Shown piece by piece: positions 27,376-39,900 of a stretch of 64,000 bases of DNA. The stretch lies in the NCBI GenBank assembly GCA_050084515.1, contig CM114273.1, forward strand, positions 32,550,001 through 32,614,000. Reading direction: 5' to 3'. The position numbers were made by a program, and so were the translations under genes. Within the stretch, counting starts at the first letter, position 1. Each line of letters starts with the position of its first letter. The notes beneath the pieces were generated by a model. The model worked only from the letters and a program-made list of their open reading frames with translations, was not told where the DNA came from and did not search any database. The stretch is from Blasia pusilla (taxonomy: Eukaryota > Marchantiophyta > Marchantiopsida > Blasiales).

Positions 27376-27559
27376 CTCCAGGTGTCACCAATGCTCGCTT
27401 TATGGCCGGTCGAGCTGGCATATCTACCAACTTTGCCGCCGCCGCATGCCGCATAGGTACGGGTCGTTGCCTCATAGGCTCACGATATCCGCCCTGCTCT
27501 CTAGGCACATTGGCCCGCACCCGTGGTATTGGTGCTCGCTGTGGCACCTGTGGGGTCAC

Positions 27560-28516
27560 CGTCGCTCATGGATCCATCGACTCTCAAGAAAATCCAGCGG
27601 TCACTACGTGCTCCTCACTCATGTTGAGCTCAATACGCTCAGACAACTCAAAGACCATCTTCAATGTGGGCTTCGCTGTGTGAATCAACACCGCATCTCG
27701 GACTCTCCTCCGTAGTTCTTGGTCCAGAACCCCGTACCAATACTGGATTGACTACGCCTTAGTCACTCCATACTTAGCAATGATCAACCTCCTCATGCGC
27801 GTGAATGCCTCTCTTAGACTCTCACCCGATCGTCGCTGAAAATCTTGTAGACTCTTCAGCTTGTCGGTGCGTACGCCCGGGTAGCTCTTCCCCAACTGTC
27901 GGAAGAACTCCACTGTGGGGCTGAAGCAAGGTGGCCCTCTACCACCAGAGGTCTCTGCCACATTGCCTGTCTCACTGCCCTCCTCTCCATCTAGTCTCCG
28001 GGCTGATGGTGTGGGTCTCTCTCCTCTCACAATCCCATCATATGCCTTGCGACCACTAGTGGACACATACCCTGGAGCCCAATTCATCCTCCAAGCATCG
28101 ATCTCTACTGAATATAGTGATCAAAACTCCATGTAGTCATCCATTGGAGGACCCTCCAAGTGCTAGAGCAACCCCTTCCATGCCATGAAAGGGTTGAATA
28201 GTGTCGGGGTTTGTATCTCTTGGAAGTCGCACAACGTGTCGAACTCTTGGATAAAATCATCTAAGTCGATGATGCCCACTGCACCCGAGAAACAACGCAT
28301 GCCCGGATGGCCCATGTCATCCATCTCGTGCCAAGTGATACTGCCTACGTCTGCGATCTCGTCACTAGACTCGGTATCTAGTGATGAGGATCCAGCCACG
28401 GATGGATGTCGAGGTAGCTCCTCACTCGTAACCCCTCGGTATCTCACTCCACTCTGTGTCATACCACTACTACTGCTCGCACTACCCCATTCTTCCGAAG
28501 CTTGGAAGAACGCCAT
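27560..28516 (-). pseudogene. Element A Gag (disrupted)
   Basis: Starts at 28516 (MAFFQASEEWG) and runs to about 27,560 through at least three in-frame stops (about 28163, 28118 and 27760), two of which sit where related copies have Gln. The core VEFFRQLGKSYPGVRTDKLK, DFQRRSGESLREAFTRMRRL and YWYGVLDQEL is a gypsy Gag capsid-like segment matching B and C. No clear CCHC knuckle was seen in A, so it may be lost in decayed sequence. Confidence 0.75.
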
Positions 28517-29170
28517 GATGACAACCCCGTCTCACTTGCTCAAGCACTCAGACTCACCGAGAGTCTCCCATACTCCTCACTTGCTCACCTATGCTAACAT
28601 CAATCGCGTGATGACATACCCGGCCTCACGCACACTCAACACTCGGGCTCACCATGAGCCTCCCAACTGACTCACCTAACCTAGCGACTAGGGGGCGTGC
28701 AGCCCTATGCGTGCCTCCCACCTCGGGTTGGGGGAAGGGGGGGGAGCGGGCCGTCCGCGCCCATCCGTGCCCGTCGCCGCCTGTCCGTGCCCTCGCGTAC
28801 ACCCGACGCCACACTTGTTGCTACACTCAACTGCTGTCCCTTGTCAATCCACACCATAAAAAATCTGAGAAAAATGGATAGCGCTTTCGAACAGAAAAAT
28901 GACAAACACCCACAACACACGCGTCTCCAGGGCTCCCGACCAAGGCAACTCACTTGCCTATCTACAAACAACGAATTCCCACTAGGCCCCTAAGCCATCT
29001 TTCTCATGTAAAAATAAAGAGTAGTAAAAATGGCACACCCGACCTAAAACTCCACTCCTCGGCATATCGAGCATTGTCCACCCTGTGCTATCAAGGAATC
29101 CGGACGCTAGCACCCTAGTCCTATCTCACACACATACAAAAGAGGTGCTCCAACGGCCCAACATGAGAAA

Positions 29171-29190
29171 GATGGCTTAGGAAAGCCATC
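29171..29190 (-). promoter_or_regulatory. 8-bp stem hairpin at expected LTR transcript start
   Basis: GATGGCTT/AAGCCATC with a 4-nt loop, about 10-30 bases downstream of the TATA-like box at 29197-29209. The solo LTR has the same hairpin with one change. It would fall near the 5' end of the element RNA. Confidence 0.5.
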
Positions 29191-29196
29191 TTCCTC

Positions 29197-29209
29197 TCTT
29201 ATATAGGGT
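29197..29209 (-). promoter_or_regulatory. TATA-like box in element A LTR
   Basis: CCCTATATAAGAG on the minus strand. The solo LTR has GGGTATAAGAG at the matching place. Confidence 0.55.
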
Positions 29210-29479
29210 TGGGAATAGCCAAAAGGCTCTTCCCCTAAAAATAGCTATCCCCTTGGTAACCTACGCGCACAGGTTACGAGGGCTGGGTGACCTGGTCAAC
29301 AAGTCACCCGGCTGTGAAAGACCTCAAAATGAAAGTTGTCAGAAACAACGTTCCTCACACAAGGGACCTATCCTCAACCTCATCCGACACCGTAGGACAA
29401 ATTTACACTCAAGATAGTCCGCTGGCTCCTACGCCCTATCCACGATAGATCTCGACCTATCGGCTACTCAGATGTGACA

Positions 29480-30370
29480 CTGACAGTACTACCGTCACTC
29501 TTGTGGGAAATCCCATCGCTCGCTCTCTCTCGTCGACGTTGGGCTCCACCAACCTCTAAACCTGGTCATCCCAAACCAAGCCAGGACAGGCCTCCTTGTA
29601 TGCATAGGAAGCGGAAAAACTCACAAACGTGGGAAAGGCTGCCCGCGGCTTGCCTACCCTGTTGACCACAGTCAACAGTGCTCGATCATCGTGCCTCATT
29701 GCCTGTGATCGACGACCTGGATCCAGAATGGAATCCACTAACAAATGGGAGGGGCGCTCCAGTCTCGCAAATGCCCTCTATAACACCGCATGGGGCACCA
29801 AGTTGGTCCACCATAGACGCGGACGATGGGCTCTAGAACCTACACTCGTCGCATGCAAGAACACTGCTGGGCCGATCCAGGCACACACCTGATGAGCACT
29901 TGTCACCACCCGTGACTTGGAGTCTCCTAAGATCAGCACATTCTCTAGAATGTAGGCTGGAGACAAGATTGGTGCTCTTGCAACTGCGGTAAGACCCTCA
30001 ACATCTTCGAAAACAACCTCGATCGAGTGTCAGCCAACCTACTGCCTCGTCCAGCACTCAATTGGCCCTGAGATGGCCAACTAGGAATGACCAAATCAAT
30101 GGTCCCTACTCGCTCTAAGTCATGCGCCCCAAGCAACGAAATATCCCTCGGTAGGGAGCTCTGGTACCCCTCTACCGTGGACGTAGACAATAAGTCGGGA
30201 AAACATAGGCGTAACTGCACCACATGTCGTAGTGAGATGCGCCTTGCAACATCATCACTTTCCACATACAGGTATTGTTGTACTCGGCACTCCTGCATGC
30301 AAAACAACAACTAACTTGGTGCTAATCCCTCCAAAGGGATCTAACCCTCGAATACCCTCCTCCAGAGTAC
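29480..30370 (-). pseudogene. Element B C5-methyltransferase-like domain, truncated
   Basis: Motif I reads DPFGGIS (Leu to Pro). Then come YLYVESDDVARRISLRHV, motif IV DLVIPSWPSQGQLSAGRGS with Ser where the catalytic Cys belongs (codon 30071-30073), TRSRLFSKMLRVL, motif VI YILENV after a frameshift near 29960, motif VIII-like GSRAHRPRLWWTNL, the TRD-like segment, and ERERAMGFPT. The final LGQAMD motif X is missing because A inserted here. Ser at the catalytic site is shared with element C, so loss predates these two copies. Confidence 0.78.
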
Positions 30371-30789
30371 ACCACACAATGGGTGTGGTATCCAAGGGTG
30401 TCATCGTAGCACTCCCTACTACCTCGGGTTCCTCAGACCCGTCACGCTCTAGTGCAAATGCCTCGCTCCATGCGGTCTGCACGTGCTCATCTGCTAATTG
30501 TCGAAGCTCCTCACTCGAGCCCCACAACGGCACCTCTCCTCCACGGAATGATGCCGCTACCATAACACTCCTCTCCATAGAAATATCAGGAACGGGAGTA
30601 TCCTCTGCATGGACATGTTCCTCAATCAAATCACTAGGCCAAGTGATGGCATTGCTAAATGCTGCTTAGGTCGCCATCTCTCTTGGCCGTTGCTCGATAA
30701 CTGCACCTATGAATCGAAAGGGAAATGAGCCAAGGCGCCCATCACCTGACTGCCATCCTGGTCTGTAGGACATTGATTCCTCCTAGTAA

Positions 30790-31140
30790 TCCAGGGAAAA
30801 CCCCATCGGGTATAACACTGCTCCACCAACCAAGACGTCGTAGGACTCTGCATTAGTCACTATCGCCTTGGCTCGCACCACAGACTCATCTGTAGGATGT
30901 CTCGGGCGAATCCTCACCACAACCTCATGTCGGGTGATATACTATGTGGTACTCATTCCATCCAAGTATGTCTGTATCCGGAATGGACAACGCTCCACAT
31001 CGGCTCTCGTCAAGCCCAATCCTCTGAATGACGCTTTCCCCAACATCAGGGGTTGCGCTCTTGAATCCAACAAGACGCATTGCGGACTAAAAGCTCTATC
31101 TCCGGGACTCACCAACTAGAAGACCTCTCCTTGGTTATCC
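30790..31140 (-). pseudogene. Element B retropepsin-like protease, catalytic motif altered
   Basis: The segment around 31050-31080 reads LLDSRAQPLMLGKA: the DSGA active site is DSRA, a Gly to Arg change from one G-to-A transition. The downstream ITRHEVVVRIRP and SYDVLVGGAVLYPMGF match A and C. One in-frame stop falls between them. Expected to be inactive. Confidence 0.72.
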
Positions 31141-31149
31141 AGCAACACA

Positions 31150-32039
31150 ACACCAGGAGAAGCCATGGCACACTCTATCGCGGGTCTAGCGGGCATCTCC
31201 GCCGTCCTTGTTGCCGCAACCTGCCATGAATCTAACGTGGACGGCCCGAGCATCCGCTCCAAGGGCAGGTCCATCACCTCCTCTGCAATCACCTCTGAAC
31301 GTGATGCAGGAACTCCAACTCCATGTTCATATAGCGTAGTGGCCAGCCGAAAAGCCTCGGCGGACGTACCCCCCATCGTCATAAAATCGGAAACAAAAAA
31401 TAAAGGAGCGCGATACACAATGGTGGCCGCCCCCAACAACGTGCTCGACACATGCCCCTCCTGAGCATCAACAATAGGAGTTATCGCACTCGCTTCTCCC
31501 ATCACCCTCCGTGCCTGCACACCAACATCATCACCAACTCTCCAAGAACTCTGATCAAGACCCATCGATGGGGTCCTCATCGCCTTGGACAACGTGAAAG
31601 ACTAAGGAAGCCTAGTCTATTTCCTAGCTTCCCCTCGTTGTGGATCCAACTCTACGGCTGCTCCACGCGTCACAATTGCGGCTGCCTCTATCTGGGCAAC
31701 CCTGTACATCCAACTAGGATCCTCCATATCTGTGGTTGCTCCATGTGATGTCGATGCCACAGATCCGACATTGGGTAATCTCAATGCCATAGCGGCAATC
31801 TGCTCCTGTAGCTGATGTATCTGAGCAGCCATCCTAGCCTCACGCTCGGCATCTCCCTCAACGCATCTAGGTGGTGGGACTCTACCTCCTCCACGGGCAG
31901 CTCCACCACCTTGTCGGGAAACTCCAACCCCTCGTCCCCCAACGAGACCACCTTGGGCACGATCTCTAGGCCCACCCGGAGCGGCTACTCGCTCTGGTGC
32001 CCTCTCTAGCCCTCGGTCCGGACGTAACTCAAGATGCAA
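31150..32039 (-). pseudogene. Element B Gag-Pol linker with short coiled coil
   Basis: Two overlapping frames. The first (31617-32039) has basic Arg/Gly-rich sequence after the zinc knuckle, then a predicted helix AAQIHQLQEQIAAMALRL with heptad spacing. The second (31116-31592) leads into the protease. Element C lacks the coiled-coil part, so a deletion of about 200 bases distinguishes them. Confidence 0.6.
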
Positions 32040-33270
32040 AATGAAACACCTAGCGCGTGTATAACCATACCTCTAACAATAGTCACAATGACAACCTCGT
32101 GGTGCAGCACCATCTCCTCCTCCATGCTGAGGCATACGTCCATGACCATGACTAGTGCAATCACACTGATGATGGGCTCCACCACATGACCAACAAGTAA
32201 TAGTAGGCGGCTACTGTTGAGCCGCATATGAAGGCACAAGTCTCTGTGAGAGGGCCACCCAGTATTCCCCCTAGCTCGTGGTGCCACAATCGACCTATCT
32301 CGAAGTCCACGTTGCTGCATAGGTGGTGGAGACAATCGTGACTGCTCTCGCCCAGAACCCATGGTGGCTACGCTGTCCTCCACCATGTTGCGCTCAATAT
32401 TCTTGGCGGTCCTAAAAACATCTCTCAACGCAGGGGAGGTGTTCATAAGAAGCACCCCCTCCCGCACCCGTGTCCGTAGGGTCCGGTCCAACATAGCGTA
32501 CCATGACTGGATAGCCTGAGCCTCTGTCATCCCCTGAGTGACGTTGATCAACCGGCGCAAACGAGTGTAAGCCTCATGCAAACTCTCACCCGGTGCCTCT
32601 CAAAGTCGTGGATGCTCCCCAACTTCTCCGTCCGTACCATCTGGTAGCTCGCCCTCAACTCATGAAAGAACTCAACCACAGGGTTAAACCTGGGACGGTG
32701 CAACTGCTCCAGTGCGAGTGACCCCTCCTAAAACATCACTAGTGGAATAGGAAGTAGCCTCTCCTAACTCCTCCTCATATGGGAACGACTCCGTCCATGA
32801 CACATAGTGTGGGTCATAGTAGAGTCACCATGCCTCAATCTCCTGGGCGTATCTATGGGAGAACTCATGGTTATCATCCATGGGTGCCCCCTCTAAATGT
32901 TGGAACATACCGGTCCATGCTGTAAACGGGTTGAACTCTCTAGAGTTCTTGGCCGGCTGGGAGTCGCACCAACTCCTAAACTCTGCTATGAAATCGTGCA
33001 ACTCAATCCTGCCTACAGCACCTGAAAACCTTCGCGGTCCTCTACCTCGGTCGTCCATCTCGTACGCCAACTCGTAGGACCACTCACAATGTATGGCGAT
33101 GTGCTCACAAACTCCTCTACACCCTCCCCCTCATTTGACGATGACACAAAAAGAGGTCAAGGTGGTCCCTCACGTGGAGACCCTCGGAACCTCGCGCCAC
33201 TCTGCGTAAAACCTCTAGAGCTACTTTCTAGTTCACTACCTCGCCTCTCAAAATCCTGAAAGGACGCCGT
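32006..33270 (-). pseudogene. Element B Gag with disrupted CCHC zinc knuckle
   Basis: Matches element C Gag from near its first codon (the ATG position reads ACA here, about 33270) through MDDRGRGPRRFSGAVG, FRSWCDSQ, FNPFTAWTGMFQHLEG and SLREAYTRLRRLINVTQG. The C-terminal zinc-knuckle segment lies near 32045-32095 in another frame, with a stop next to the second Cys. Frameshifts lie near 32600 and 32230. Not expected to make functional Gag. Confidence 0.75.
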
Positions 33271-35362
33271 GATGGCCCTTGTGCCCCTCTCATATGATCA
33301 CTCCCAACCTCGTGAGTAATCCCTCAATCACTCATCCCAAACATGCAACACTCGATCTACACTCTCCCTCCCCGAGACGTGTAACGTGCAACAACAAGCG
33401 GCGTGGTGCGGAAAATCGACCAGGTTATCATCTCATCGACAACCCACCCTCAACTCCGGACATCCCACATAGGTCTTTGTCCCCTAAACCACATACATAA
33501 ATAATACTCTCAGCACCCACACAACCCAATATCCCCAAATAAACTACCCAAATCCCAGAATCCCTCACGCGTGTAGGGTAAAGGGTTTAGGGTTTAGGGG
33601 TCATGGGTAACCTGAACCCATGTCGATGTCGCTCCTCAGCAATTGCATCCTCAACCCCAACTCGATCATGGAGACAGTTCCTCCAATCAGCAAGTCATAC
33701 TCCTCCCGTAATAACGCTGCCCAAAACTCCTCGATGGATAGTGCGGTTCCAATGGAACGGTGCGACGTTGCAGGCGGTACAAAACGGCTACAAACGGCAC
33801 GGCCCTTGATGGTGGGATGCAGCACTCGGCGGCATACCCTCCTCAATCACCAATAAACCCACACTTTGCTCCACAATGACGGTGCGGCTTTGTGATCGAG
33901 ACGGTGCGGTGCGGCCACGAGCGGCACAACACAACAATCGGCGGCGCGTTGCGGCTACGGGCGTCACGACACGGTACTCGATTGTTGTCGAGCAGCTACC
34001 AATCACAACATAGTAGCATGAAATCAAAACTCAAACACCATCACCAGAGGTCATCTGCCATCACTGGTTGATGACAAAACTGCGATGACGATGGTGACCA
34101 AACCAAAGTACGTGGTGGCGGCGCAAATCAGAGAATCAACGGTGGACGTGGAAGACCCTCCACTCCGTAATGGCGGCAATGGCAACCAAAGGGTATACAA
34201 CGGCCGAATGCGGCTCTGAGCAGCGCTAGACAACGGCAACGGCCGACAATGGATGGTGCACGGTGGACCATTGACCATTGATGGGGACGGTTGACCAACG
34301 ACGGTGACTATGACGGCGGCTAGTTTAGGGTTTGAACAATTTAACCCTAAAATTGCCTAGCAATGGCAATTTTTCAAGATTGACCATAACTTTTTGCTCA
34401 AAACTCCAAATTGCATACTATTTGGTGCACAGCGTGCATAACTTTAAGATCTACAACAACATTACAAATATTTGGAATCGGACATTTAAGTAAAAACTGA
34501 AGGGGATTTTCGTAAAGCCCCATGTCTCTTTCTCCTACACAAAATTTGGCAGCGCTTTCGCTCTGATTTCTCCCAACGAAAATGTAAAACCTATAAAAAT
34601 ACAAATTAGCAAGCTACATGCTGCTCCTGAGAGCACCGGCATGGGGCAACCTGCCCCCATAATCAATCCCTATTAGAAGAGTGGCAGCGCTTCCGCACGC
34701 CACTCTTCCACACGAAATATCGGCAAATCCAAAGAACAATCAAAGCAGCCCTTGCTCCGGTAAGCACTCCCATGAGCCGCTGAACGGGGAACACGAGCCT
34801 CAACCTGCAAAAATAGCGAGCTCCCCCATAAAGCTCTCTTACTCTCTCATTCTCTCTTTGTAAAATAAGATCCAACTCTCTCATAACACCATAGTTCTCA
34901 CATGTCTCTCTCAATGTCAAACCAAGATCCACTCTCCTAATGAGAGGTTTGGCTTACACACACAAGGCAAGTAAAACCATAGTTCCGCCGCCTCATGCCA
35001 AGAGCTTCAACAAAGAGAGAATAAGCTCTCAAGCTCTCTCTCCTTGAGGTATACCCCTCCCCTCTCCCGAGCTCTCTCCATGGTAACCTACTCTCCCAAG
35101 TCACCTCCTTGGCTCTTGACCTGATTTAGGAGGTCAAGGGCCACTTACCAAAAATAAAAAGTCGATCATATACTCAAAAGGGTACTTCCCTAAAATAGTA
35201 AGTTTCTCAATATGGCTCGAAATGAGCCGAAACGAAGGGGAAACCTGCCTTCTCAGGTTTCCCTGAGCCTTAACAGGTCATCCTCGACCTCTTGGGCATG
35301 TCCTCCACTACTCGTGCAGACGCTCTGTTAGATCCCATCGATCTATCCTAACAATCGTGACA
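33271..35362 (-). repeat. Element B 5' LTR plus long leader
   Basis: The outer edge TGTCACGATTGTTAGGATAG is nearly identical to the start of element C at 56007. The region aligns with 56007-58140 of C throughout. The LTR/leader boundary could not be set, because no 3' LTR is present and no clear primer-binding site was found. Two copies of a GCAGCGCTTNCGC word lie near 34550 and 34690. A TTTAGGG-type motif lies at 33575-33600. Confidence 0.7.
33575..33600 (+). repeat. Short telomere-type TTTAGGG motif inside element B leader
   Basis: AGGGTTTAGGGTTTAGGGG on the plus strand. Element C has no such insertion at the matching place (57835-57850), so it was gained in B. Confidence 0.8.
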
Positions 35363-35369
35363 CATCCTT

Positions 35370-35610
35370 ACCTTGCCTTCCTTCATGGACTATAAGTATG
35401 GGTCCCACCTCTTGGAATACATGTATGTGGACATATCCACACTTGTCCGTCCATGTCCGTCTTAAGGAAGGAATTTTCCATTTTTGTGCAACCATGCCGC
35501 ACGATCGACCGGGTGCCAAAAAAACCCGTGCTGACGACGGGTTTTCCATTTCCGTGGTCATGTCCATCCCATGGACGGACTTGTCTATTTCCATGGAACC
35601 TTGGGCTTGA
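35370..35610. repeat. Dispersed repeat family R1, copy 3
   Basis: ATAAGTATGGGTCCCACCTC (35391-35410) and GGACATATCCACAC match 18865-18920. GGAATTTTCCATTTTTGTGC (near 35480) is the complement of the left edges at 18660 and 22270. It abuts the outer edge of element B at 35363. Confidence 0.4.
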
Positions 35611-36920
35611 AGCTAAAGGCATTTCAAGGTATAATGTCATCTTCCTGGATCACAAACAAGCAGAGTTGGTATGAGCTCCGAGAAGGCATGTAATTGCGGG
35701 AACCAGATGATATAGTGTTTGTGGATACCATAACCAAAGCCATGGGCAAACATTCACACTAGAACAATACGAAGGAAGCTATGGAATTGTGTGACCTCTC
35801 TCTCTTGAGAATATATACTAAATTGTAGAACTATTTGAGGGAATCCAATTTAAGTTCAAGTTTACGATAGGGGCAATACCCTCGAACCGTAAGAAAATCA
35901 GAATGGGAACACAATTGAACTCTTGCGCTATGTGTGACGATGGGGATGAAACCTCCGGCCATCACTTTGTTACTTGGAAGAATATATGTTGAACACACTA
36001 AGTAGCCTAGATTCCTTGCCCAAAGTTGTCGCGCATGGCAACTTTGGACAAGGAATGTGTATCGGGGATTCCAATAGGGTAAATTAAATGGTGTGGTGAA
36101 GAGTGAAGCTCCGCACCAACACGTCGTTTGTTAGCACTCACTTTAATCTCATATAGAGTGTGAGTGCCAAATAGTTGACTAAGTCCATGCCACAGGGTAT
36201 GGACTTAGTCACGGGCACCCTTCGTCCCCACTTCATAAAATGGGATACCACCTTCTCTCCCTAAGTGTCAAAACTCTCCCCCACGGATTCTCTGAAGGCC
36301 TATGTTTTAGAGAGACTAAAATTAGGGGATTTGGAGGACCTCTCCACTTTACTTTGCTCTCCCACTATGGAGATTTCTTTTCTTTGCGGAATGGGGAATG
36401 CACATCCGTCGAATTTTAATAACTCTCGCCTATTGCTCTTTACCGGATGGATGCCGTGAATGTTGTGTAGAAGGTTCCATCCTTCCGCATTCCAAGATAA
36501 TTCTCACGTGAATTTTTTATCCATTTTTTCATTTTAAGAAATAAAACGTATGTTCACATCCCTTAAGGTTTCATCATTCCACCTCCCGAGACGTTTGCAA
36601 TTTTACCCATTTGTTTCGTTTGAATAGTTTGACAGCATCGACTAAAATGAACTTCAATTGCCAGTGCGATTTCTCGCCTTCTACCGTTTCCCATTCCGTG
36701 GATTCCGACATGTAAAGACTGATTTAAGATATCGATCCCCCAGACAAACGAAGAGTTCGAACTTCAAACTCTCTCGGATTCTGGGGCTTCCGGAATCGAT
36801 CATGAGGCTGGGTCGTTCCCTTGGTTCTTGATATCTGAAACCACTGGAGGAAATGTGCAAATCGTGGAGTAGAACTAGGAGGGAGGGAATGCTAGTGGTC
36901 AAAGCGCGAGGGTTCTCAAA
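35611..36920. other. Upstream region of the KNOX gene, no separate gene recognised
   Basis: Expected to hold the KNOX promoter and 5' UTR. No TATA box or cis element was assigned with confidence. Short frames lack family features. Confidence 0.4.
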
Positions 36921-39900
36921 ATGGAGAGAAGAAGGAATAATTGCAAGCACCACCGGTTGCGCATGCGCGTGGTGTCGCCAGCAATAAAGCTTCGGGGAGA
37001 TGGCGCTAGAGACTCTGGCAGCCATCTTCTCACTTCCTTAGGCGAAGAGGAGAGGCATCTGATAGAGCTCGCACAGATCCCAGCGACAGAAACCGTGTGC
37101 GCTGACTGCAGTGAAAGTCCCGACGAATGGCGTCGTGTGGAGTTGGGGAATCATTCGCATCGACAAACTCCAGAACAACACGATTCATCTCTCGTACTCT
37201 TCTCGCTATCAGATTTGGATCTAGATCCACCCCCCCACATACCTTCATACCACCCCTCAAATTCACCCCTCAACTCTTTGAATTTCCTGTTCTCCGATCT
37301 ACCGTCACTGGAGCACAACGAATTTCCCCTCCTTTCCGCGTCGGATCTGGAGCACTTGGAAAATGGGATTCCAGGGACGACGGGCTGCGCGTTGCCAGAT
37401 CTCTCATGGGAGAAATTCAATACTGGTTTCCCTGCAGTGGAGGATGGAAAGCATTCGACCTCACCACCGTTCAATTGGTCCGACGTTGCATCGCTTGGAG
37501 ACCATGAAGAAGCTGCAGGAGCAACGGAAATATTATCAAGATCTATTTTCTCTCGCACGTCTGACTCCCGTTTCTCGCTCGTCGAGGACCTGAAAATTTC
37601 GAGTCCGACTCCTCTCGATCTTTCGAGCGCGTATTTCGGTCCGGTGCATAGCCGTGCTTCGTGGGGCAGCATGGGCGCTAAAAATAACGGCTCGGACGAA
37701 CTGGAATCTGCCAAAGTCGACGACTACGGTAGATCTAGAAATGGCACACTTGATTTTGACGAGATCTTCGCATGTTTGGTCGAGGGGGACTATCCCAATT
37801 CTACTCATGTGGACTTTTCAGCTTGTGCCGAAATTGGGATGGCAAAGAGTGAAGACGACCTGAAGGCACTGATTTCGACTCATCCTCTTTTAACACAAGT
37901 AATCGTGACGACGATCGACTGCTACAAGGTACTTATCTCCCAACTCTGCGGTAGAATTGGAATAATCCCCGTCCAACAGTTCGATCGATCACTTGAGATT
38001 TTCCTTATACATACGTGCAAACGGTCAGCTAGTCGAATCCAATGCACATTGACCGTTAGTTTCACGAGTGTTGGTTCCTGATTACGAAGCGAAGGAACAA
38101 TGTGTTTCTGATGAAATTGGTATGTATGCAGATGACATAGAAGAAGAAGCACTAGTGAAAAATAGGGTAGTATAAATTGTCACGAGTTAATAGTTATATG
38201 CATGTCAACGAATTCTTTCGCTAATATAAGCACGGCTATGTGTGAGTACGTCACAGACTTGAGTTCTTGACTGGCGTGAGAAGTGGTCCCATGCACTTGA
38301 ATTCTCGGTAAGCATCTGATTGAGGATAGAGCTGAGCTGAAGCTACTGGCACGGCCACGCGTGTGCAGGTTGGGGTAGGGCAGCATGAGATCGAAGATCT
38401 CAACGAAGTAGTGATCAAACATCTTCCGAAGGGCGTGGTTGCATCGAGTCTACATGAAGACAGACAGCTTGACATTTGCCTGGTACGTAGCTCAAATATG
38501 GTTCCGACTTCCAAGGCCAGGCCTTGCACGCCGCTAGACTTCATGTGTATACATGTGGATAATAATCACGATGCCTTCGCAATATGTGCGCATGCTAGTG
38601 AATTATCAGGATGCGTCAGATGATCAATCTATATTTTCTCTACTTAACAATTTATATAGACCACTGCTGTGATGAGAATTCATGGCATTGCGTTTTGACG
38701 CATGAAGTTTCTTCTTTAATGTGCCGTTCAGGAGAAGTACTGCAAAGTCCTCGCTGACTACAAACGAGAGCTAGAAACGCCATTTGCCATAGCCAAGGAC
38801 TTCTGCAAGCAGTTCGAGGAAACGCTTGAGTTGTACTTGGAGGGGCATCCTGCATTCGACAATCTGGAAAGTATAAATTATGAACTGCCATGCACGATAA
38901 CTGCTTAAACCGATCATCACCTTTTTGGTTCCAAGGGTTTGTAAATAGCTTGGGTGCATTACATTGAAACACTCTGAAACCTGTAAATATTAATTGAATC
39001 GAACTCATGAAAAATCATCAGACCTCATTCAAGAAGCAAGTTTGAAGATACCTTAATTCCCGTTATTATATTCTTCAAATTCGCTCCTTGAATGAGGTCT
39101 GAAAACATACAGAGTCGAAAACGTACTTGAAATCATATATGTACGGCATCTAATATAACATATATTTCATAACGATTGAGCTCGCTAGCGTTTGATCAGA
39201 TGACAACCTTATATCATACAATGATCGCGTCGATTCATCATCATCAAGTTAGACTCAAGCTAAGGTATAGGAACCGATCTTGCAAGTCTAATCCACGAGG
39301 ATTGTGATATGCATGGACAGGAGAACCAGGTTCGGACTGTAAGAGAGAGAGGTATGACGATCACAAAGCTGTTAATGAGATAGCCGAGAAATCGGGTTTG
39401 AAGGAGGACATAATGCCGTCGGAGAGTGCGCAGTTGGGCCATGGCTTGCGTTCGACTACACCACCGTTGATGGAACTAGGATTGAGAGACCAAATCATGC
39501 TCAAGTATGACCCTGCGACTATCGTCAACTTGAAGGAGAAGCACCTTAAGGACGGAGTCAGGCGTAACTGCAAGCTTCCCAACGAAGCCATTCGCGTGTT
39601 GCTGGAATGGTACATTGCTCACGAAAGAGATCCATATCCAAGTGTGAGTTTTCCTCTCTTCATCCGACGCACATCTCATTCAAACTGTCCTCTGCTCGAA
39701 TGCGAAGAGGTGAACGAAATGTACTATTGGTAGCAATTCAGACCCTCCTTCCTTCAAAAACGTTAGATTTTACTTGTCTATGGTTAACTCGATCACCTAG
39801 AAAGGGTCCCATAGGCCAGGTAGGCTTCCGTGTACTAAAAAATTATCGTTCTAATACTGTACATTTTCAAATCTCCACCAGTTTAAATGTTGGACATCGC

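Larger units (their letters stand above)
24586..29479 (-). mobile_element. Ty3/gypsy LTR retrotransposon A with C5-methyltransferase domain, 3'-truncated
   Basis: Runs on the minus strand from an LTR start TGTCACATCT at 29479 through leader, gag, protease, methyltransferase and RT to a junction with copia at about 24585. RNase H of its own type, integrase and 3' LTR are missing. Inserted into element B: B coding sequence resumes directly at 29480. Several stops and frameshifts are present, many being CAG to TAG changes. Sister elements are B and C. Confidence 0.85.
28690..29479 (-). repeat. Element A 5' LTR (inner edge approximate)
   Basis: The outer edge begins TGTCACATCT at 29479 (minus strand). 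About 29010-29479 aligns along its length with the solo LTR ending at 44925. The inner boundary is a guess, because no 3' LTR of A is present for comparison. A TATA-like box lies at 29197-29209 and a perfect hairpin just downstream of it. Confidence 0.6.
29480..35362 (-). mobile_element. Ty3/gypsy LTR retrotransposon B, interrupted by element A
   Basis: Outer LTR edge TGTCACGATTG at 35362 on the minus strand, then leader, gag, protease and methyltransferase, cut off at 29480 where element A begins. The cut falls in the methyltransferase after MGFPTRVTVV. It is a close relative of element C, in the opposite orientation. It contains stops and frameshifts. The remainder of pol was not found on the far side of A. 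Confidence 0.85.

Noticed and set aside
37151-37714. 187-residue minus-strand frame
   Set aside because: Antisense to KNOX exon 1, whose sense frame has domain and splice support.
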